From: an uncultured Gammaproteobacteria bacterium
GTDB lineage: Bacteria; Pseudomonadota; Gammaproteobacteria; CAIUAS01
Assembly (NCBI GenBank): GCA_903897205.1
Contig: CAIUAS010000044.1
Coordinates: 1 to 13,199 of the forward strand
DNA: 13,199 nt
Reading direction: 5' to 3'
The stretch's first letter is position 1, and every line of letters begins with the position of its first letter. Positions 6,823 to 12,693 of the stretch are shown piece by piece. The notes below the pieces were generated by a model. The model did no database searches, was not told where the DNA came from, and was given only the letters and a program-made list of their open reading frames with translations. The translations under genes were made by a program, and so were the position numbers.

Positions 6823-7335
6823 TTAATTATTATTTTCACGACTAGCACGGCGTTCTTCTGCTTCTTTACGCCGTCTGTCACGCCTATCACCTGCTTCAAT
6901 ATAACGGCGTTTTTCTGTCGATGTGTCTGGAATAACTTGCGGCACTTCAACGGCTATTTTATTTTCATCTAACGCAACAAAAGTAAAATAAGCCGATAAA
7001 ATATGGCGTTTTTCACCGGTTTGATAATTTTCAGCTAATACCTTAACGCCAATTTCCATAGAGCTGCGCCAACTACGATTGACTGAAGCATAATATAATA
7101 AAATATCACCTTGTCCCGCAGGCGCTAAAAAATGCATTGCGTCCACAGACACCGTAACACACGTTTCACCACTATGCCTTTCAGCAACCACTAATGCGAT
7201 ACGATCTAAAGTCGCCATAATCATACCGCCAAAAACGGTACCATAAGAATTTAAATCATTAGGAAAAACTTTATAGGTGTGCTCGTGCACCATGGATTCA
7301 CTAACTTTTTTAGCACGAACGGTAACTGCGTTCAT
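6823..7335 (-). CDS. Hotdog-fold acyl-CoA thioesterase (YciA/YkhA-like)
   Basis: This 170-residue cytoplasmic protein probably hydrolyses acyl-CoA to free acid and CoA. It is a single hotdog domain: the block N-D-L-N-S-Y-G-T-V-F-G-G (26-37) followed by the catalytic-type Asp at 44 (MATLDRIA) is the signature of the YciA/YkhA/BACH family, and VTVSVDAMHFLAPAGQGD follows as expected. The C-terminal 30 or so residues are highly charged with many Arg, as in YkhA-type enzymes. The start is decided by context: the ATG at 7333-7335 is four bases after the TGA of the upstream transporter gene, with GGAG of the ribosome binding site lying inside the end of that gene. A longer frame to 7383 would overlap the transporter and is unlikely. 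The two genes should be one transcript with coupled translation. The true substrate chain length cannot be read from the sequence. Confidence 0.92.
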   Translation of the reverse strand: MNAVTVRAKKVSESMVHEHTYKVFPNDLNSYGTVFGGMIMATLDRIALVVAERHSGETCVTVSVDAMHFLAPAGQGDILLYYASVNRSWRSSMEIGVKVLAENYQTGEKRHILSAYFTFVALDENKIAVEVPQVIPDTSTEKRRYIEAGDRRDRRRKEAEERRASRENNN

Positions 7336-7339
7336 TATC

Positions 7340-8632
7340 TCACTCCACACTAGGAATGGCTGCATCCATCTCGGTTGCATCATTCAAGCTATTATATACT
7401 TCGGTATTTAATTCTTTTTCGCTCTTGGCAATCACTAAAGCCGCATACATATCACCCAACACATTCGTAGTCGTTTGCGCCATATCATTTAATCGATCCA
7501 CACCTGCAATCAATGGAATAGCGCCCAACGGCAACCCCACAGAACTCATCACCGCTCCCATGACAATAATGGCAGAGCCAGGTACACCACCTGCCCCCAT
7601 GGAAGTTAGTACGATACTAACAACCACCGTTACATATTGCACCAATGATAAATGGACACCGTACATATTCGCCGCAAAAACCGTTGCAACCCCCAAATAA
7701 AGTGATAAGCCATTTAAATTTAAGGTGGTGCCTAACGGCAACAAAAAACCAGAAATCCCTTTAGAAATACCTAAATTTTCCTCGGCACAACGCATCGTGA
7801 CTGGCAAAGTAGCAGCGCTGCTGGAAGTGCTAAACGCCATTAAAATCGCATCCACCGCTCCTTTGAAAAAATGACGCGGATTCAATCTCATCACCACCAA
7901 CGATCCCGCATAAACAATTAAACAATGCAGAATGCAACAGAAATAAACAGTGGCCACCAACTTCATCAGCGGAATTAACGCCGTCATACCAAACTCACCG
8001 GTCACCCATGCCATTAATGCAAAAATGCCATAAGGCGCAAAACTCATCACAATAGCTGTTAACTTAAAAACCACCTGCGAGAAAGATCGGAAAAAATCAG
8101 CCACAGGCTGGCCTTTTTCGCCGGTCATATTAATAGCAATACCTAAAATAATAGCGAATGCCAAAATCTGCATGATATTGCCATTGGCAAAAGCGCTTAC
8201 AGGATTAGCAGGAATAATATTAGTGATCAGCTCACCTAGCGAAGGGATGGCGTTAGGCAAGCTGTTGGGATCCCCTGGCAAAGGATGCAATCCATGGCCT
8301 GGCGCAATTAAAGTGCCCACCCCTAAACCAATAGAAGCAGCAACCACCATGCAAACAGCATATAGCAAAATCGTTTTCAACCCCACTCGTCGCATTTTTT
8401 GCGGATCATGGATAGTTAAAATAGCACAAACAATCGCCGTAAAAACCACGGGGGCAATCATCATATGAATAGCATTAATAAACAATGAACCGATGGGTTT
8501 CAAACAAGTAGCTTTTTGGCCGAAAATTAATCCAACAGCAATTCCCAGCAATAATCCGGCAATGATTCTTTGCCACGGCCTTAACATAAGCCAAAAACTA
8601 AATATTGATTTTCGTTTCGTAACTGCTTGCAT
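7340..8632 (-). CDS. DAACS-family (GltP/DctA-like) Na+ or H+ coupled symporter, atypical binding site
   Basis: This 430-residue inner-membrane protein belongs to the dicarboxylate/amino acid:cation symporter family (GltPh fold). It has the serine-rich first hairpin (STSSSAATLPVTM, about 268-280), the TM7 motif NLNG (305-308), the second hairpin (TSMGAGGVPGSA, about 343-354) and the TM8 block DRLNDMAQTTTNVLGD (379-394). By alignment to GltPh, D383, T387, N390 and D394 match D394, T398, N401 and D405. The Arg (R397) that binds the acidic side chain of aspartate or glutamate is Gln386, and D312 of the NMDGT motif, part of a sodium site, is Asn307. The substrate may therefore not be a dicarboxylate, and cation coupling may differ. 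The ATG at 8630-8632 has GAGG about ten bases upstream. The gene follows an extended -10 promoter and leads the operon with the thioesterase. Confidence 0.93.
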   Translation of the reverse strand: MQAVTKRKSIFSFWLMLRPWQRIIAGLLLGIAVGLIFGQKATCLKPIGSLFINAIHMMIAPVVFTAIVCAILTIHDPQKMRRVGLKTILLYAVCMVVAASIGLGVGTLIAPGHGLHPLPGDPNSLPNAIPSLGELITNIIPANPVSAFANGNIMQILAFAIILGIAINMTGEKGQPVADFFRSFSQVVFKLTAIVMSFAPYGIFALMAWVTGEFGMTALIPLMKLVATVYFCCILHCLIVYAGSLVVMRLNPRHFFKGAVDAILMAFSTSSSAATLPVTMRCAEENLGISKGISGFLLPLGTTLNLNGLSLYLGVATVFAANMYGVHLSLVQYVTVVVSIVLTSMGAGGVPGSAIIVMGAVMSSVGLPLGAIPLIAGVDRLNDMAQTTTNVLGDMYAALVIAKSEKELNTEVYNSLNDATEMDAAIPSVE

Positions 8633-8675
8633 AACCCATCACCCTCAATAATTCCTGCCCCAAATATAGGAAAAA

Positions 8676-8684
8676 ATTATACCA
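8676..8684 (-). promoter_or_regulatory. Extended -10 promoter of the transporter-thioesterase operon
   Basis: On the minus strand the sequence TGGTATAAT is a perfect -10 box with the TGn extension, which can work with a poor -35 box; at 17 bases upstream only CGCTTT is present. The expected start at about 8669 gives a leader of roughly 37 bases before the transporter ATG. Confidence 0.6.
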
Positions 8685-8798
8685 CCCTTCTGTCTGCCAA
8701 AGCGAGAAACCGGCTTCAGCTCTATATTCTTTAACATAAGGTTAGTTTAATAGGGAGAGAGCGTTGTTATTAATTAAGAATATTTAGGGCTATCAGCT

Positions 8799-9068
8799 TT
8801 ATTTAAATAAATCAGAATGCGTGCCTGTCCTTTCAAAAATAATTTCTTCATAACCTGGTTTGTAAATCAGTAACCAATCTGGCTCTATATGGCACTCTTT
8901 GCGATTAGCATAATTCCCAGTCAACGGATGATCAAAATTTTTAGAGGGCAGCTTTCTCCCTTCCAATAATAAACCCATAATTTCATACATTTTGTTAAGG
9001 TCTTTACCACGTTTACGTGCTAACTTCACATCTTTTTCGAACCTTTTAGTAGTGACTGCTGTAAACAC
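8799..9068 (-). CDS. yafQ: YafQ-type mRNA interferase toxin (RelE superfamily)
   Basis: This 89-residue protein matches YafQ, a ribosome-dependent endoribonuclease that cuts translated mRNA when its antitoxin is degraded. The family blocks are all present: KRFEKDVKLARKRGKDLNK near the start, then DHPLTGNY, HIEPDWLLIYK and ERTGTHSDLF. The E. coli YafQ catalytic set H50, H63, D67, W68 and H87 corresponds to H47, H60, D64, W65 and H84 here, so the toxin looks active. The start codon is GTG (9066-9068), one base after the antitoxin stop, so translation is probably coupled and the toxin made at a lower rate. The frame is intact and no degradation is seen. A perfect AT palindrome, TTATTTAAATAA, covers the stop codon (8799-8810). 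Typical YafQ has 92 residues. Confidence 0.95.
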   Translation of the reverse strand: MFTAVTTKRFEKDVKLARKRGKDLNKMYEIMGLLLEGRKLPSKNFDHPLTGNYANRKECHIEPDWLLIYKPGYEEIIFERTGTHSDLFK

Positions 9069-9069
9069 T

Positions 9070-9327
9070 TCATCGCCCTAATTTCTTGAACATATCTTTG
9101 GCATTTTTGTAGCGCGTCAAATGCATTCCTTTGTCGGTATCTTCAAAAGTTTTCAATGTTTCCTTGTTAGGAATGCGAATATCAAAAGGAATGCCACTGT
9201 TTAATTTAACTTGCTTTAAAAATAACTCTATGGCTTGAGAAAGAGATAGCCCCAGTTCATTGAGCACATGCTCAACCGCCTGCTTTAATTCAGGTTCAAT
9301 TCTTGCCCTTACTGTAGCTGTTTTCAT
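9070..9327 (-). CDS. dinJ: DinJ/RelB-type antitoxin
   Basis: The 85-residue product is the antitoxin partner of YafQ: it binds and blocks the toxin and represses its own operon. The first 45 or so residues fit the ribbon-helix-helix DNA-binding domain of RelB/DinJ (TVRARIEPELKQAVEHVLNELGLSLSQAI), and IPFDIRIPN then matches the PFDLREPN block of DinJ. The C-terminal part (DMFKKLG) corresponds to the DDLFDKLG toxin-binding end. E. coli DinJ has 86 residues. The ATG at 9325-9327 has a good ribosome binding site GAGGTG at 9333-9338. It is the first gene of the module; the toxin GTG follows after one base. The module lies between the transporter operon and purB, with its own promoter, as expected for a mobile accessory unit. 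Confidence 0.95.
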   Translation of the reverse strand: MKTATVRARIEPELKQAVEHVLNELGLSLSQAIELFLKQVKLNSGIPFDIRIPNKETLKTFEDTDKGMHLTRYKNAKDMFKKLGR

Positions 9328-9344
9328 ATTAACACCTCGCTAAT

Positions 9345-9376
9345 TACAGTATAATTGTAGCTCAAACAAGCCACAA
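9345..9376 (-). promoter_or_regulatory. Promoter and candidate operator of the toxin-antitoxin module
   Basis: On the minus strand TTGTGG (9371-9376), 17 bases, then TATACT (9348-9353) form a plausible promoter about 20 bases upstream of the antitoxin start. The -10 lies within TACAGTATAATTGTA (9345-9359), an imperfect palindrome with TACA/TGTA arms, a reasonable site for a ribbon-helix-helix repressor such as DinJ. The -35 box is weak (3 of 6). Confidence 0.5.
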
Positions 9377-9417
9377 CAACAATGCATCAGGGCTCCCGCA
9401 TCAAAATTTGAACAATT

Positions 9418-9446
9418 TTGCCAACATCCCCAGAGATACTTATCAC
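9418..9446 (+). promoter_or_regulatory. Candidate purB promoter
   Basis: TTGCCA (9418-9423), a 17-base spacer and TATCAC (9441-9446) give a -35 box matching 5 of 6 and a -10 box matching 4 of 6, placed about 135 bases before the purB start. A second possible -10, TATAAA at 9495-9500, lacks a good -35. The region is shared with the divergent toxin-antitoxin promoter. No PurR-type operator was recognised. Confidence 0.35.
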
Positions 9447-9580
9447 TCCAACCAGCACATTTATGCTTTGGCTTTAAGCTCGCTTTTTTTGTTTTATAAA
9501 GAAAAGCTCGCGCCCCCTTGCGTCGGGTTTTATATTTCTGCAAAATCATGCCACACTTACCAACATCAACAGGAAACCTC

Positions 9581-10948
9581 GTGGAACTATCCTCTTTAAC
9601 AGCCATCTCCCCTATTGACGGCCGCTATGCCAATAAAACCACGGAATTAAGATATATTTTCAGCGAATATGCTTTAATGCGCTTTCGTATTTTAATTGAA
9701 ATCCGCTGGCTGTTAACCTTATCTCGCTTACCTGAACTAACCGAAGTTCCCGCGTTAAGTGAACACTTAGAAAACCTACTGCATAAAATCCACGAAAATT
9801 TTCATGAAGAAGATGCCGCGCGCATTAAAAATATAGAACGCAGCACGAACCACGACATTAAAGCCATCGAATATTTCATCAAAGAAAAAATAGCAGGCAA
9901 TACCGACTTAGCCGCCGTAACTGAATTCATTCACTTTGGCTGCACCTCCGATGACATTAATAATTTAGCATATGCGCTCATGCTACAAGCAGCCCGCCAG
10001 CAAGTTTTATTACCGCAAATGGATGAGATCATTAAAAAAATAATTAGCATGGCACACGAATATGCCGAGTTCTCCATGCTAGCACGCACCCATGGCCAGC
10101 CCGCTACGCCAACTACCTTAGGTAAAGAACTCGCAAATGTTGCCGCACGTTTAAAACGGCAACGCCATCAATTTGCCAATATTGAACTCATGGCAAAATT
10201 CAACGGCGCTGTCGGCAATTTTAATGCTCATTTAATCGCTTACCCTGAAATCGATTGGCAAACCATTTCCACCCAATTTATCGAAAGCTTTGACTTAACC
10301 AACAATGCCTACACTACTCAAATAGAACCACACGATTATATTGCCGAATATAGCGATGCAATAACCCGCTTTAACAACATATTAATGGATTTTGATCGCG
10401 ACATGTGGGGCTATATTTCCTTAGGCTATTTCAAACAAAAAACCGCTGCCTCAGAAATTGGCTCCTCCACCATGCCACACAAAGTCAACCCCATTGATTT
10501 TGAAAACTCAGAAGGCAATCTCGGCGTAGCTAATGCCCTATTCAATCACTTTGCCCAACAATTACCACGCTCACGCTGGCAACGAGATTTACGCGATTCT
10601 ACGATACTACGCAACTTAGGCGTGGCTTGCGCACACACTATCATTGGCTATCAAGCGCTACTCACCGGCTTACAAAAAACCAGCGCCGATCAAAACGCAT
10701 TAAACCACGACCTAAACCAACATTGGGAAATACTCGCCGAAGCCATCCAAACGGTATTACGCCGCTACAATGCAGAAACCCCTTATGAGCAATTAAAAGA
10801 GTTGACGCGAGGTAAGCTTATCAATCAACATATCATCCAAGAATTTATTAATAAGCTAGATTTACCAGCAGCTGAAAAACAGCGTTTAGCACAACTGACA
10901 CCAAACACTTATCTTGGCAATGCCATTGAAAAAGCAAAACAGATTTAA
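9581..10948 (+). CDS. purB: PurB, adenylosuccinate lyase
   Basis: PurB works twice in purine synthesis: it splits SAICAR to AICAR and adenylosuccinate to AMP, releasing fumarate each time. The product is 455 residues (E. coli 456) and closely resembles the gammaproteobacterial form, from ELSSLTAISPIDGRY at the start to the fumarase/aspartase superfamily signature SSTMPHKVNP. The start is GTG at 9581-9583: it lies six bases after AGGA (9571-9574), gives the exact family N-terminus, and places the catalytic His of RTHGQPATPT at 171 and the catalytic Ser of GSSTMPHK at 295, as in E. coli. Upstream ATGs at 9518 and 9548 would add residues foreign to the family and lack ribosome binding sites. NHD, TSDDINN and QIEPHDYIAE blocks are present, so the enzyme appears fully functional. 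The hydrolase gene begins six bases after the stop. Confidence 0.98.
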   Translation: MELSSLTAISPIDGRYANKTTELRYIFSEYALMRFRILIEIRWLLTLSRLPELTEVPALSEHLENLLHKIHENFHEEDAARIKNIERSTNHDIKAIEYFIKEKIAGNTDLAAVTEFIHFGCTSDDINNLAYALMLQAARQQVLLPQMDEIIKKIISMAHEYAEFSMLARTHGQPATPTTLGKELANVAARLKRQRHQFANIELMAKFNGAVGNFNAHLIAYPEIDWQTISTQFIESFDLTNNAYTTQIEPHDYIAEYSDAITRFNNILMDFDRDMWGYISLGYFKQKTAASEIGSSTMPHKVNPIDFENSEGNLGVANALFNHFAQQLPRSRWQRDLRDSTILRNLGVACAHTIIGYQALLTGLQKTSADQNALNHDLNQHWEILAEAIQTVLRRYNAETPYEQLKELTRGKLINQHIIQEFINKLDLPAAEKQRLAQLTPNTYLGNAIEKAKQI

Positions 10949-10954
10949 TTAATT

Positions 10955-11857
10955 ATGCAAATTATTAACACCAAATTACGTGCCAGTATTATTAACTGGT
11001 TATCCCAAGATGTTGCGCCCACGCGCAAATTTCCCTTAAGCGATTTCGAACGCATCCAATATGAACTACGCTCTTGTGATGTTTTATTAATTGAAGGTCG
11101 CTCACGTGTCAGCCGCGCTATTCAAATGATTACGCAAAGCCCATGGACACACGCAGCGCTCTATATTGGCCGTTTCTATGATATTGTGGATCCCAACTTA
11201 CGCGAACACGTGCAAAAACATTATATGGGCGAACCCGATGCACAATTAATTCTTGAAAGCGTATTAGGCAAAGGCATTATTGTTTCGCCCTTAACGGCTT
11301 ATCAAAATGAACACATTCGAATTTGCCGCCCAAGCGGCATTTCGCGCCAAGACGCCCAAGCCGTTATTGCCTATATTATTAATCGCTTAGGCATGCAATA
11401 TAACATGCGCCAATTATTAGACTTAGCACGCTTTTTATTTCCCTGGGCCATTTTACCAAGACGCTGGCGCTCCAGCTTATTCAATCACAACACCGGCTCA
11501 CCCACGCGAGAAATATGCTCCTCCGTTATTGCCGAAGCTTTTCAATCAGTCGACTTTCCTATCCTGCCCGTATTTGCGCAAAACGAAGGCGAAAACGTGA
11601 CTTTAGTGCAACGCAACCCCCGACTGTTCACCCCCAGCGATTTTGATTACTCGCCTTTTTTTGACATCATCAAATATCCCATTATTCATTTATCCGGCTC
11701 CGCCGCTTATCGTCATCTCCCCTGGAAAACCAATGCCCTCAGCGATGACGACGGCAAAATTTATGTCAAAAATACGGAAAATACTGAGGAAAAAGCCGCA
11801 GAAAAAGTGGGTAATAATCCAGGCAAAAAAACGGGAACGGTGGATTTTTTCGATTAG
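10955..11857 (+). CDS. YiiX-like permuted papain-fold (NlpC/P60 superfamily) cysteine hydrolase
   Basis: The 300-residue product fits the YiiX/YebB group of circularly permuted NlpC/P60-like proteins, thiol hydrolases or acyltransferases whose substrates are mostly unknown. A typical first block, DVLLIEGRSRVSRAIQMITQSPWTHAALYIG (41-71), contains the catalytic-type His66. A Glu at 101 lies in the LILES strand, and the nucleophile-type Cys188 is in REICSSVIAEAF, the permuted order His...Cys. The segment between (about 140-185) is longer than a minimal domain. The last 50 residues are charged, rich in Lys, Glu and Asn, and probably disordered. No signal peptide or membrane helix is seen, so a cytoplasmic location, or export by a non-Sec route, is likely. 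The ATG lies six bases after the purB stop with no ribosome binding site of its own, pointing to coupled translation. Confidence 0.88.
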   Translation: MQIINTKLRASIINWLSQDVAPTRKFPLSDFERIQYELRSCDVLLIEGRSRVSRAIQMITQSPWTHAALYIGRFYDIVDPNLREHVQKHYMGEPDAQLILESVLGKGIIVSPLTAYQNEHIRICRPSGISRQDAQAVIAYIINRLGMQYNMRQLLDLARFLFPWAILPRRWRSSLFNHNTGSPTREICSSVIAEAFQSVDFPILPVFAQNEGENVTLVQRNPRLFTPSDFDYSPFFDIIKYPIIHLSGSAAYRHLPWKTNALSDDDGKIYVKNTENTEEKAAEKVGNNPGKKTGTVDFFD

Positions 11858-11861
11858 TTTT

Positions 11862-11899
11862 TTTGTCATTGCGCATAAGGTAGATTGCGCAATGACAAA
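11862..11899. repeat. Perfect 13-bp inverted repeat between convergent genes
   Basis: TTTGTCATTGCGC (11862-11874) pairs with GCGCAATGACAAA (11887-11899) around a 12-base loop. It lies between the convergent hydrolase gene and the small gene ending at 11903. On neither strand is the stem followed by a T run (the T run lies on the 5' side of the plus strand), so it is not a canonical intrinsic terminator. The GTCATTGCG start resembles intergenic palindromic repeats seen in several bacteria, so it may be a dispersed REP-like element that also protects mRNA 3' ends. Confidence 0.75.
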
Positions 11900-11902
11900 C
11901 GA

Positions 11903-12337
11903 TTAAATAGTATACTTATGCCTTTGAACTGAACCGGCATTGGATAAACTGTATTGTTGCGATGCTTGTTGCGACAAATAGAGAGAAGCTTTTGTAAATA
12001 AATTTTCCGTGGTGCTATTAAAACCCGCATATATCTTATTAAGGCCGCGCCGAAAATCATCTTCTATCGTTTGAATATAGTCGCGCCTTAAACTTCCATC
12101 GTTCAACCTTGTATTCAAATTCTGCAAGGCAGAAACTTTTTGTTTTTTTATTACAAGTTCGTCATAAAATAAATTAGTTTTAATGGATAGCAACGCCTTT
12201 GAAAAAAAGCCTTTCTTTGCCGCACGCTCAGCTTCAATATTTTTAATATCACCATTAAGTTTATTAATATGAATCTGTATTTCTTGAGAGAACTTCAACC
12301 TATCAATCTGGGGTTCTTTTTTAAAAAAACTGAACAT
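11903..12337 (-). CDS. Small hydrophilic, probably coiled-coil protein of unknown function
   Basis: I do not recognise this 144-residue protein. It starts with a short hydrophobic-basic patch (MFSFFKKEP), then has two charged helical stretches at about 12-43 and 58-83 with heptad-like spacing of Leu/Ile, consistent with a helical hairpin or coiled coil, followed by an amphipathic region and a Ser/Gln-rich C-terminal tail (about 118-144). It has no signal peptide and no membrane helix. The ATG at 12335-12337 has AAGGA at 12346-12350. The frame is clean and has its own ribosome binding site, which supports a real gene. It lies 77 bases downstream of the neighbouring reading frame on the same strand and ends just before the 11862-11899 palindrome. 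Confidence 0.7.
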   Translation of the reverse strand: MFSFFKKEPQIDRLKFSQEIQIHINKLNGDIKNIEAERAAKKGFFSKALLSIKTNLFYDELVIKKQKVSALQNLNTRLNDGSLRRDYIQTIEDDFRRGLNKIYAGFNSTTENLFTKASLYLSQQASQQYSLSNAGSVQRHKYTI

Positions 12338-12361
12338 ATGATTTTTTCCTTAAAATAATAT

Positions 12362-12381
12362 AGGTAGGAGTTAGGCTACCT
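12362..12381 (-). other. Short hairpin between two minus-strand genes
   Basis: AGGTAG (12362-12367) and CTACCT (12376-12381) form a six-base stem with an eight-base loop between the stop at 12415 and the next start at 12337. On the minus strand it is followed by an AT-rich stretch with only broken T runs, so at best it is a weak terminator. Confidence 0.3.
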
Positions 12382-12414
12382 TAGTAAGGGTGGGCTGGCA
12401 AATGAAATCTTTTT

Positions 12415-12687
12415 TCACATAGTCATCTTCAATTCCGGAGAGCTATTTTCCTTAATTTCAGCGTTATAACCTTCAACAAACTGCTGTATTGAATCTCTTA
12501 ACGCCGGTTTCCAAGCAAAATATTTTTCAGCAAACTGGCGCGCCGGTTTTTTTTCATCTAAATCCAAATAATTGTATAAATGTAATAATTTAAACCGATC
12601 ATCTTTAAAAATATCTTCGCTTTGCAATTGCGATTTAAATGCTGCTTCACTCTTTGGCAAAGAATCCCTCCCTAAGCCGATTTCCAT
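12415..12687 (-). CDS. Unknown protein, likely 3' part of a gene split by an in-frame stop
   Basis: The 90-residue reading frame begins at an ATG (12685-12687) that lies in exactly the same frame as the upstream reading frame, separated from it by one TAA (12694-12696) and two sense codons (Arg, Ser). Read through the stop, the joined protein runs smoothly (LLKDY-stop-RSMEIGLGRD), and a single C-to-T change from CAA (Gln) would create it. No convincing ribosome binding site precedes the ATG; only AAAGA is near. The product is charged and helical (AFKSQLQSEDIFKDDRF, ARQFAEKYFAWKPALRDSI) with no signal peptide or membrane helix. It may be the C-terminal domain of a broken gene, a product made by reinitiation or readthrough, or a separate small gene. 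No family recognised. Confidence 0.55.
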   Translation of the reverse strand: MEIGLGRDSLPKSEAAFKSQLQSEDIFKDDRFKLLHLYNYLDLDEKKPARQFAEKYFAWKPALRDSIQQFVEGYNAEIKENSSPELKMTM

Positions 12688-12693
12688 GGATCT

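Noticed and set aside
9340..9606. Minus-strand 88-codon reading frame between dinJ and purB
   Set aside because: It overlaps the purB start and the toxin-antitoxin promoter, and its Cys- and Lys-rich translation matches nothing.
11862..11899. Intrinsic terminator for the hydrolase gene
   Set aside because: The stem is good, but no T run follows it on either strand.
11643..11906. Plus-strand frame overlapping the end of the YiiX-like gene
   Set aside because: Out-of-frame shadow of the real gene that runs through the intergenic palindrome.
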